Below, piece by piece: positions 1-5,775 of a stretch of DNA of 10,034 bases; within the stretch, counting starts at the first letter, position 1; every line of letters starts with the position of its first letter. The position numbers and the translations under genes are program-made. The DNA comes from Clostridiales bacterium (GTDB taxonomy: Bacteria > Bacillota > Clostridia > Lachnospirales > Lachnospiraceae): NCBI GenBank assembly GCA_019416265.1, contig DXXQ01000149.1, forward strand, positions 1 to 10,034, read 5' to 3'. The notes under the pieces were generated by a model. It had not been told where the DNA came from. It worked only from the letters and a program-made list of their open reading frames with translations, and ran no database searches.

Positions 1-900
1 AATAGTAAATATGTAAATATGCTTTTAGTTCTGCTTTGTATTATCCTCACCGTAGGCTTAGGCGGATTGGTTGTGTGGAATTATAAGGAAGAGCAGAAAG
101 AAATCCAGCGGTTGGAAAAAATCGCGGAACAGACTGAAGCGAAAAAAGAAGCGAATAAAAAGTCTGAAAAATCAGCGAATAAAGAAAGTAAAGAAAACAA
201 AGAAAACAAAGAAAACAGCGAGACCCAGCCAACGGCTGAAGAGGCTGCAGCAGAAGTACAGCCTACGGAAACTCCGGCGCCTGCAGAGACTGTACAGGCA
301 GAGGGGATTGTTTGTTGGGGAGATGATCTCTTAAGCGGTTCTGAATCTGAGCAGTATTCTTATATGAATGTTTTGCAGAGAATCCTTCAGGAAAAAGGAT
401 CTGCACTTCCTGTTAAGAATAAGACGATCCAGGGCGGCGGAACTCTTTCGATGATGAAGCTTGCAGGTGTTCCGGACGAGACGATCCAGGGATATATCAC
501 TGCTCATCAGCAGGCCGCAAATGGTGCGGAGCTTTATATCACTGAGAAAGGTGTTCGGGATTTTACACCTGAGGAACTGACCCGTGACGATCTGAATTGT
601 ATCCCTGTTATTTTTATGGGGTATTATGGCGGATGGAACCATGACCCCAATGAGCTTGCGGCACAGCAGGAACAGATTTTGAACACATTCTCGAATAAAG
701 ATCGCTTCATAGTTGTTGGAAGCACACCTCTTGACGGAAGTGTGACAGCGGAAGCTCTTGATGCGGCGTTAAGCCAGAAATGGGGAGAGCATTATATCAG
801 TATGTCCGCATTGGCGACATATCCTGTTTCTTACTATGAGGCACAGGAGGCTATGGCACAGGCAATTTACCAGAAAATGGTTGACTTAAAGTATATTTAA
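1..900 (+). CDS. Membrane-anchored SGNH/GDSL-hydrolase-like protein, probably inactive, 5'-partial
   Basis: Residues are counted from the ATG at 19. The frame is open to base 1 and no ribosome site precedes 19, so the true start probably lies just outside the window. An N-terminal hydrophobic segment (about residues 1-21) is followed by a Lys/Glu/Asn-rich linker (about 22-70) with KEN repeats and an Ala/Glu/Pro/Thr-rich stretch to about 93, as in a protein anchored in the membrane and spanning the wall. The extracellular domain starts with CWGDDLLSG (C99-G107). It resembles the block I motif CWGDSLT of SGNH hydrolases, but the catalytic Ser position is Asp103. FMGYYGGWN (199-207) resembles block III, with the usual Asn replaced by Tyr. 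No C-terminal DG-H catalytic pair is evident. SGNH proteins of this type often act in O-acylation of surface polysaccharides. Here the fold assignment is moderately sure and loss of hydrolase chemistry is inferred. It lies directly upstream of an LCP gene, suggesting an envelope-polymer role. Confidence 0.65.
   Translation, partial: NSKYVNMLLVLLCIILTVGLGGLVVWNYKEEQKEIQRLEKIAEQTEAKKEANKKSEKSANKESKENKENKENSETQPTAEEAAAEVQPTETPAPAETVQAEGIVCWGDDLLSGSESEQYSYMNVLQRILQEKGSALPVKNKTIQGGGTLSMMKLAGVPDETIQGYITAHQQAANGAELYITEKGVRDFTPEELTRDDLNCIPVIFMGYYGGWNHDPNELAAQQEQILNTFSNKDRFIVVGSTPLDGSVTAEALDAALSQKWGEHYISMSALATYPVSYYEAQEAMAQAIYQKMVDLKYI
181..216 (+). repeat. Four 9-bp tandem repeats coding KES/KEN units
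   Basis: Three perfect copies of AAAGAAAAC (190-198, 199-207, 208-216) follow one imperfect copy, AAAGAAAGT (181-189). The unit is a multiple of three, so copy-number change would lengthen or shorten the charged linker of the membrane-anchored protein without breaking the frame. Confidence 0.85.
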
Positions 901-919
901 GGAGCGTGTGATACATAGG

Positions 920-1942
920 ATGAAAACAGCCAGAAAAAGCAGCCGAAAGCAGAGACAGAAGCGGACAGCTATTGTAATTTCCGCAGCAGTACTGATTGCA
1001 GGCGTTATCATCGCCGTATTTGTATGGAATCATCAGAAGGTATCTAAGAAAAACTATGTGGATGATTCTTCTGTTTCGGCAGCTAAATTTGACAGAGAAG
1101 TGATTTCTCACAATGGAAAAGAATATCGTTATAACGATCATCTCAGCAATTACCTTTTTATGGGTGTTGATACACGCAATGATGTTGAATCCTACGAAAC
1201 CCAGACAGATGTGGGGCAGGCAGATTCGATTTTCCTTGTATCTCTGGATCGTATGATGAATCAGCTGAAGGTCATTTCCATTCCGAGAGACACCATGACT
1301 AAAATAGAGGTTTTTAATCCCAGCGGTAAAAGTCTTGGGGAGACAACGGATCATATTAATATTCAGTACGCATATGGCGATGGCCGCCATAAGAGCTGTG
1401 ATCTGATGAGGACGGCTGTTTCCAATCTGCTGGGAGGAATTCCGATTGAAGGATATTGTTCCCTGAATATGGACGGAATTCCGGTCATTACGGAAATCGC
1501 CGGAAATGTTGAGGTGGTAGTACCTGACGACAGTCTTGAAGAAGTGAATCCGGAGTTTGCAGAAGGAGCATCTGTGACACTTACAAAGGATAATGTTGAG
1601 CAGTTTGTCAGATACCGTGACATCAATCAGGAGTTAAGCGCCCTTGTGCGCCAGAACCGTCAGAAGGTTTTCCTTGATGCCTATTTGAAAAAGGCGCAGG
1701 AAAATTATACAAAAGATGCATCTTTTGTCACCAGGCTTTATGAAGGCATCAAACCTTATACTGTGACCAGTATGGGGAATGATCTTTTTGCAAAGCTTTT
1801 GGAAGCTTCCATGGGAACTGACCCTGTGAAGACAGAGCTCCCCGGAAAGGGAGAGCAGGGAGCCTATTTTGATGAATATCATGTAGATGAAGAAGCGCTG
1901 CAGGATATGTTGGTTTCCGTATTTTATGAAGAGGATAATTAG
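920..1942 (+). CDS. LytR-CpsA-Psr (LCP) family cell-wall polymer transferase
   Basis: LCP proteins transfer undecaprenyl-pyrophosphate-linked teichoic-acid or capsule-type polymers onto peptidoglycan at the outer membrane face. From the ATG at 920 the protein is 340 aa: a basic cytoplasmic tail (1-15), one membrane helix (about 16-36), a spacer, then the LCP domain. Visible LCP motifs are NYLFMGVDTR (77-86), the ISIPRDT strand with R123 and D124, HINIQYAYG, the LLGGIPIEGY segment, VRYRD (230-234) and RQNRQ (244-248). The Arg and Asp residues of these motifs bind the pyrophosphate and Mg2+ in characterised members. The start is uncertain. The AAGGAG at 899-904 is 15 bases from this ATG but only 3 from an in-frame GTG at 908, which would add four residues. 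The gene begins within 20 bases of the preceding stop, so the two are probably co-transcribed. The historic name 'LytR transcriptional regulator' does not apply. Confidence 0.88.
   Translation: MKTARKSSRKQRQKRTAIVISAAVLIAGVIIAVFVWNHQKVSKKNYVDDSSVSAAKFDREVISHNGKEYRYNDHLSNYLFMGVDTRNDVESYETQTDVGQADSIFLVSLDRMMNQLKVISIPRDTMTKIEVFNPSGKSLGETTDHINIQYAYGDGRHKSCDLMRTAVSNLLGGIPIEGYCSLNMDGIPVITEIAGNVEVVVPDDSLEEVNPEFAEGASVTLTKDNVEQFVRYRDINQELSALVRQNRQKVFLDAYLKKAQENYTKDASFVTRLYEGIKPYTVTSMGNDLFAKLLEASMGTDPVKTELPGKGEQGAYFDEYHVDEEALQDMLVSVFYEEDN
1910..1939 (+). promoter_or_regulatory. Possible promoter for the secreted-protein gene
   Basis: GATAAT (1934-1939, five of six to the -10 consensus) lies 18 bases after TTGGTT (1910-1915, three of six to the -35), inside the 3' end of the LCP gene. 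The next gene has a distinct, more strongly biased codon use, which would fit an extra promoter. This is weak evidence on sequence alone. Confidence 0.25.
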
Positions 1943-2003
1943 CTTCCACGGCTATTTATCTATATACATTTTATTAACCAAAATGAAAAGGAGAGTGGAC
2001 GAA

Positions 2004-2636
2004 ATGAAAGTAACAAAAAAAATTTTAGCCGGACTTTTAGCTGCATCTATGGTGGTTAGCTCCGCAACAGTATGGGCTGCAGGCAGCCGTACAAACAACG
2101 TTACACTTCCGGAAGAAAGTGCTGGAAAGTACGTTGTTGCTGACGACATCAAAGAGACACCATCCTACAAAGCTCTTGCAGAAAAAGCACCGGAAGTTGT
2201 ATCTCTTATCGATGAGGTAAATGCAGGTACAGCGGATGCAGCAAGCTTCGTTGAAACTATGAAAGAAGTTTTAGCAGATGAAACTCTTTCCGAAGAAGCA
2301 AAAGCGTCTGTAGAAAACGTAATCAGTGTAATGGAAGAAAAGAATCTTGATTTCGTAACAGGTTTCTTTGACCTTGACCTTGAAGAAGATGCAGAAGTAG
2401 AGAAGAATGAAAACGGTAACTACGATGTTACACTTGCAGTTCCATCTATGACTGACACAATGACAGATATTAGCTTACTTCACTACAGTACAGTACGTGA
2501 GCTTTGGGAAGTTATTGAAGTTGACGCTGAAAATGTTGACGTTGAAAACAAAACTATCAAAGCAGAATTCATCGATTTCTCACCTGTTGCAATCATTGCA
2601 AACGCTGAGGAAGCAGAGGAAACAGCAGCTGAATAA
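2004..2636 (+). CDS. Secreted acidic protein of unknown function
   Basis: This 210-aa protein is not recognised as a characterised family. The ATG at 2004 is chosen because AAGGAG (1988-1993) sits 10 bases before it and it begins a textbook signal peptide: KVTKK, a hydrophobic core (7-23), then cleavage after VWA or VWAA (25/26). Upstream in-frame starts would add an implausible leader. The mature part is very acidic, largely helical in appearance (about 50-120, EKAPEVVSLIDEV and similar), then a beta-like region that ends with LHYSTVRELWEVIEV and FIDFSPVAIIA, and a Glu/Ala tail. The tail block with 'FSPVA' recurs at the C-terminus of many secreted proteins of gut Firmicutes as I recall them, but no catalytic motif is visible. 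Codon use (AAA, GAA, GTT, AAC, TAC) is more biased than in the flanking genes, suggesting high expression. It follows the LCP gene by 61 bp. Confidence 0.8.
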   Translation: MKVTKKILAGLLAASMVVSSATVWAAGSRTNNVTLPEESAGKYVVADDIKETPSYKALAEKAPEVVSLIDEVNAGTADAASFVETMKEVLADETLSEEAKASVENVISVMEEKNLDFVTGFFDLDLEEDAEVEKNENGNYDVTLAVPSMTDTMTDISLLHYSTVRELWEVIEVDAENVDVENKTIKAEFIDFSPVAIIANAEEAEETAAE

Positions 2637-2647
2637 TTTACATGCTG

Positions 2648-2675
2648 TTGCATATAAACAGAATATTCTTATAAT
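2648..2675 (+). promoter_or_regulatory. Candidate promoter with perfect -10 (TATAAT)
   Basis: TATAAT at 2670-2675 lies 16 bases after TTGCAT (2648-2653, three of six to the -35 consensus). A second TATAAT at 2683-2688 has no good -35. It is the best promoter candidate before the kinase-fusion gene, with a predicted start near 2682 and a leader of about 115 bases that contains the hairpin at 2702-2747. Confidence 0.4.
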
Positions 2676-2701
2676 TGGTTAATATAATTGTGAATCTATC
2701 T

Positions 2702-2754
2702 GGAGCCGTTATGCTGATAATCGAGGGATTTGAGGTGTAGTGGCTCCTTTTTAT
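2702..2754 (+). terminator. Hairpin with T-tract: intrinsic terminator or leader attenuator
   Basis: GGAGCC (2702-2707) pairs with GGCTCC (2742-2747). The stem extends inward with A-U, C-G and G.U pairs to 2715/2734, then a small internal loop and an AATC/GATT stem capped by GAGG. TTTTTATTT follows at once. It is suitably placed to end the secreted-protein transcript, 66 bases after its stop. Because the best promoter before the next gene lies upstream of it, it could instead be a conditional leader terminator. Confidence 0.6.
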
Positions 2755-2796
2755 TTCAACACTTTTCGTATAGTTAGACAAAGGAAGGGCTCTATA

Positions 2797-4419
2797 ATGA
2801 AGAGATTATTGATTTTAGGCGCCGGCGGGTTCGGCCAGATGATTAAGGAAACAGCAAAGTTACTTGGTTATGAAGAGGTGTTCTTTTTGGATGATGCGGC
2901 GAAAGCCTCAGATGTTGTTGGCAAATGCTGTGATTATGTGATGAAGCACGGAGAATTTGATACGGCTGTGGCAGCCTTTGGTAATAATAATACCCGTCTT
3001 TTCTGGACGGAGAAGCTTCTGGAGGAAGGATATCAGGTACCTGCTATGGTTCATCCTTCCGCCGTGATCAGTCCAAGCGCCGTTCTGGGAGAGGGATGTT
3101 TTGTGATGCAGAATGCTGTTGTGAATACCCATTCCCGTATCGGCCGGGCAGCTCTTATAAACAGCGGATCTGTGGTGGATCACGATTCTGTGATCGGCAG
3201 CGGCGCTCATGTTGGTCTGGGAAGTATTGTGAAAGCAAACTGTACCATTGAGGAGAAAAAGAAGGTGGAAGCCGGAGAGGTGATTTTTTCCACCAGAAGA
3301 AAGATTGAGGGTGTGGACAGCCGTGCTCTTGAGGATGCGCTTTATGCCTTTGGCTTCGGCAATCAGTGCAGCTATGTGAAGCCTTTCGGGGAAGGCCATA
3401 TCAATGAGACTTATGCGGTTTATATGCCTACGGAACATGGCACAGAGGAGCCCTTCTATGTGCTTCAGAGGATCAATACCAATGTGTTTAAGCAGCCGGG
3501 ACAGGTTATGGAGAATATTTTCGGAGTTACAGAGTACCTTCGTGATGTGATCCGCAAGGAGGGCGGTGACCCTGACAGGGAAACGATGTCCTGTATTAAG
3601 ACGAAAAACGGCGAAAATTTCTTTGAGGACGATCAGGGACAGCCCTGGAGATGTTCTAATTTTATTACCAATTCCATGTGCTACCAGACGGTGGAAGAAC
3701 CGGAACAGTTTTATCAGTCTGCCAGAAGCTTCGGCCATTTTTTGAAGCAGCTCGGGGATTATCCGGCATCCAGCCTTTATGAGACGATTCCGTTTTTCCA
3801 TGATACTGTGAAGCGTTTCCAGGCTTTTTCCCAGGCTGTGCAGCGTGATGTGAAGAATCGCGCAAGAACCTGCCGCGGGGAGATCAATTTCGCCCTTGCA
3901 AGAGAAGAAGACTGTGCTGTTTTGATGGATCAGTTAAATGAGGGGCTTCTTCCCCTTCGTGTAACTCATAACGATACAAAGCTTAATAATATTCTTTTTG
4001 ACAAAGAAACGGGAGAGGGCTTATGTATCATTGACCTGGATACGATCATGCCGGGACTTGCTGCCAATGATTTCGGGGATTCAATCCGTTTCGGCGCGTC
4101 CACAGCAGAGGAGGATGAAAAGGATCTGGAGAAGGTTCATTTCGACACTCATCTCTACGAACTCTATGTGAAGGGGTATGTGGAAATGGCGAGAGATGTT
4201 CTCACACAGGAGGAGCTTATGAGCCTTCCCTGGGGAGCAAGGCTTATGACCTTTGAGTGCGGAATCCGTTTCCTTGCAGACTATCTTCAGGGGGATGTAT
4301 ATTTCAAGACTGCATATCCGGAACACAATCTTGTGCGCGCCCGTACACAGTTTAAGCTTGTGAAAGAGATGGAAGAGCAGTTTGAGGAGATGTGCAGGAT
4401 TGTGAAGGAGTATGCATAA
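2797..4419 (+). CDS. Fusion: NeuD/PglD-like acyltransferase module + N-acetylhexosamine 1-kinase (NahK-like)
   Basis: The start at 2797 has AGGAAGG (2782-2788) at 8 bases and begins a Rossmann strand. An in-frame ATG at 2740 would lie in the hairpin. The protein has 540 aa. Residues 1-75 are a PglD/NeuD-type nucleotide-binding domain (LILGAGGFG, 5-13). Residues 80-170 are a short left-handed beta-helix with hexapeptide repeats and VVDHD, whose H129 matches the catalytic His of sugar N- or O-acyltransferases. The last coils that normally complete the acetyl-CoA site look missing. Residues 175-540 match NahK of Bifidobacterium throughout: G-loop GEGHINETY (198-206), YVLQRINTNVF, catalytic THNDTKLNN (D393), IDLDTIMPG (D413/D415, metal), GDSIRFGAS and a conserved FLADYL..D.YF segment. 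NahK phosphorylates GlcNAc/GalNAc at C1 with ATP in mucin and milk-sugar salvage. Kinase activity is well supported. The acyltransferase role, perhaps on a hexosamine or its 1-phosphate, is inferred. No sugar-salvage genes are adjacent, so it appears monocistronic. Confidence 0.85.
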   Translation: MKRLLILGAGGFGQMIKETAKLLGYEEVFFLDDAAKASDVVGKCCDYVMKHGEFDTAVAAFGNNNTRLFWTEKLLEEGYQVPAMVHPSAVISPSAVLGEGCFVMQNAVVNTHSRIGRAALINSGSVVDHDSVIGSGAHVGLGSIVKANCTIEEKKKVEAGEVIFSTRRKIEGVDSRALEDALYAFGFGNQCSYVKPFGEGHINETYAVYMPTEHGTEEPFYVLQRINTNVFKQPGQVMENIFGVTEYLRDVIRKEGGDPDRETMSCIKTKNGENFFEDDQGQPWRCSNFITNSMCYQTVEEPEQFYQSARSFGHFLKQLGDYPASSLYETIPFFHDTVKRFQAFSQAVQRDVKNRARTCRGEINFALAREEDCAVLMDQLNEGLLPLRVTHNDTKLNNILFDKETGEGLCIIDLDTIMPGLAANDFGDSIRFGASTAEEDEKDLEKVHFDTHLYELYVKGYVEMARDVLTQEELMSLPWGARLMTFECGIRFLADYLQGDVYFKTAYPEHNLVRARTQFKLVKEMEEQFEEMCRIVKEYA

Positions 4420-4492
4420 CTGCAGAAACAGGAGAAAATTTTGATTCAAACTCAATAATTTGCGCAGGCTTCTGCCAACAAATGCAGTCAAT

Positions 4493-4529
4493 AAAAGGCG
4501 TCCAAACCGACGCCTTTTTTCTTTTTGAC
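4493..4529 (+). terminator. Strong intrinsic terminator after the kinase fusion
   Basis: AAAAGGCGTC (4493-4502) and GACGCCTTTT (4509-4518) are perfect complements with a six-base loop, followed by more T's and CTTTTTG. It separates the kinase gene from the redox operon. Confidence 0.93.
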
Positions 4530-4591
4530 ACTATCACGAAAAAGTGCCGTAAAAAATGCTATTTTTTTAACAATAAATTATAAAAATAGTC

Positions 4592-4609
4592 TTGTTAAAT
4601 TGTTGTCAA
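4592..4609. promoter_or_regulatory. Second Rex-like operator overlapping the -35
   Basis: TTGTTAAATTGTTGTCAA matches the clostridial Rex consensus TTGTTAA-N4-TTAACAA at 12 of 14 fixed positions: left half perfect, right half 5 of 7. It covers the -35 and most of the spacer of the promoter, where a bound repressor would block RNA polymerase. It is weaker than the site at 4745-4762. Confidence 0.45.
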
Positions 4610-4620
4610 TATGATATATT
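4592..4620 (+). promoter_or_regulatory. Extended -10 promoter of the ldh-hdr operon
   Basis: TTGTTA (4592-4597, four of six) and TATATT (4615-4620, five of six) are separated by exactly 17 bases, and a TG one base before the -10 (4612-4613) gives the extended -10 form. The predicted start is near 4627, leaving a leader of about 180 bases before the dehydrogenase gene. It is the best promoter in the 386-bp gap at 4420-4805. Confidence 0.65.
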
Positions 4621-4633
4621 GAGTGTAAATCAT

Positions 4634-4714
4634 TTCAAATCCACATTTGAATTAAAAAAAGTGATGTTTTCATTCTCATATTTTTAAATGCCACATTTTT
4701 TTATGAAAAAATGT
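4634..4714. repeat. Two dyads and a direct repeat in the operon leader
   Basis: TTCAAAT/ATTTGAA (4634-4640 and 4645-4651, four-base loop) and ACATTTTTT/AAAAAATGT (4693-4701 and 4706-4714, loop TATG) are perfect inverted repeats. Both contain the direct repeat CCACATTT (4641-4648 and 4691-4698), exactly 50 bases apart. They could be regulator sites or weak AU-rich RNA hairpins. The function is unknown. Confidence 0.5.
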
Positions 4715-4744
4715 TGGATAAGATTTTATTTTTTTTGACTAATA

Positions 4745-4762
4745 TTGTTAAATATTAAACAA
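4745..4762. promoter_or_regulatory. Rex operator (NADH/NAD+ redox sensor) upstream of ldh
   Basis: TTGTTAAATATTAAACAA matches the clostridial Rex consensus TTGTTAA-N4-TTAACAA at 13 of 14 fixed positions. The dyad extends to ATATTGTT/AACAATAT (4742-4749 and 4758-4765). Rex represses fermentation genes, ldh among them, and leaves DNA when NADH is abundant. The site lies 43 bases before the ldh ATG. It also sits between a TTGACT (4735-4740) and an AACAAT (4758-4763) 17 bases apart that could form a weak second promoter. Confidence 0.75.
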
Positions 4763-4767
4763 TATCC

Positions 4768-4783
4768 TGCGGAGACATCCGCA
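4768..4783 (+). other. Small stem-loop in the ldh 5' leader
   Basis: TGCGGA (4768-4773) and TCCGCA (4778-4783) form a perfect 6-bp GC-rich stem with a GACA loop, ending 9 bases before the ribosome site AAAGGAG (4793-4799). It leaves the site free, so an mRNA-stabilising 5' hairpin is more likely than a block on translation. Confidence 0.5.
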
Positions 4784-4805
4784 TGGAAAAGGAAAGGAGC
4801 GCCTT

Positions 4806-5756
4806 ATGAGCAGCAAAATTACTATTATCGGTGCAGGAAGCGTTGGTTCCACAATCGCCTATACTTTATCTAACGGAGATATCGCATCTGAGATCGTACT
4901 CATCGATATTAATAAAGAAAAAGTAGAGGGTGAAGTGCTTGACATTGCCCAGGGTACCTGTTTCCGTGATCCAATCTCTATTACAGCGGGAGAATATGAA
5001 GATGCGAAAGATTCTGACATCGTGATCATTACCTCCGGAATTGCACGTAAGCCGGGACAGACCCGTATTGAGCTTACGCAGACAAATGTAAATATCCTGA
5101 AGTCTATCACTCCTGAGATTGTTAAGGCAGCGCCGAACGCTCTTTATATTATTGTAAGCAATCCGGTTGATGTTATGACCTATGTGTTTACAAAGATTTC
5201 CGGACTGCCGGAAAACCAGATCATCGGTTCCGGTACAATTCTTGATTCTGCTCGCCTTCGCTGCGGTCTTTCCGAGCATTTTAAAGTGGCGCAGAAGAAC
5301 ATTCATGCCTATGTGTTCGGTGAGCACGGAGATACTTCTTTTGTTCCGTGGTCAGGAGCTTACATCTCCGGCGTGAGTGTAGACGAATATTATCAGCATG
5401 CCAAATTAATGGGTAAAGATGTAAAAGAGCTTGACAAAGAGGGAATGCTGGAATATGTCCGCAAATCAGGCGGTAAGATCATTCAGAATAAAGGCGCTAC
5501 TTTCTATGCTGTTTCCAATTCTGTATGTAAGCTTTGCTCCATTCTTCTGGCAGCTTCCGATTCCATCACAACGGTATCTTCCATGATGCACGGCGAGTAC
5601 GGAATCGAGGATGTATGTTTAAGCACACTGACTCTTGTAGGCCCCAACGGCGTACAGGGAAAAATTCCAATGCGTATGAATAAGACAGAAATCGAACTTC
5701 TCAAGAAGAGCGCGGAGGCTTTAAAAGAAGTTATCGCACAGATCGATCTGAACTAA
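4806..5756 (+). CDS. ldh: L-lactate/malate dehydrogenase family, NAD-dependent
   Basis: This 316-aa enzyme interconverts a 2-hydroxyacid and 2-oxoacid with NAD(H) in the cytoplasm. It starts 6 bases after AAAGGAG (4793-4799). The Rossmann motif is GAGSVG (9-14), and D34 at the end of strand two selects NAD over NADP. Catalytic residues are all present: N119 (SNPVD), D147 and R150 (LDSARLR), H174 (GEHGDTS) and R87. T232 in KGATFYAVS looks LDH-like. The substrate-discriminating position (Gln102 in canonical LDH numbering) is R81 in ARKPGQTR, the residue malate dehydrogenases use to bind the second carboxylate. Homologs in Lachnospiraceae are commonly labelled L-lactate dehydrogenase as far as I recall, but the residue argues for testing oxaloacetate too. 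It is first in the operon under Rex-like sites, and hdrB follows after 19 bases with no terminator, so its NADH probably feeds, or is balanced by, the Hdr complex. Confidence 0.88.
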   Translation: MSSKITIIGAGSVGSTIAYTLSNGDIASEIVLIDINKEKVEGEVLDIAQGTCFRDPISITAGEYEDAKDSDIVIITSGIARKPGQTRIELTQTNVNILKSITPEIVKAAPNALYIIVSNPVDVMTYVFTKISGLPENQIIGSGTILDSARLRCGLSEHFKVAQKNIHAYVFGEHGDTSFVPWSGAYISGVSVDEYYQHAKLMGKDVKELDKEGMLEYVRKSGGKIIQNKGATFYAVSNSVCKLCSILLAASDSITTVSSMMHGEYGIEDVCLSTLTLVGPNGVQGKIPMRMNKTEIELLKKSAEALKEVIAQIDLN

Positions 5757-5775
5757 AGAAAGGACAACGGAAAAT

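Noticed and set aside
920..1942. Reading the LCP gene as a LytR DNA-binding transcription regulator
   Set aside because: It has an N-terminal membrane helix and extracellular LCP motifs, and no DNA-binding domain; the regulator name is historical.
2641..2655. Short inverted repeat ATGC-TGTT-GCAT after the secreted-protein gene as a terminator
   Set aside because: A four-base stem with no T-tract; the hairpin at 2702-2747 is far stronger.
2769..2774. TATAGT as the -10 of a promoter directly before the kinase-fusion gene
   Set aside because: No recognisable -35 lies 16-18 bases upstream (the region is the terminator T-tract), so it was not called.
2908..3801. Long open frame on the - strand (297 codons) opposite the kinase-fusion gene
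   Set aside because: It lies wholly within a gene with convincing family matches on the + strand, has no domain motif and no ribosome site; it is an antisense shadow.
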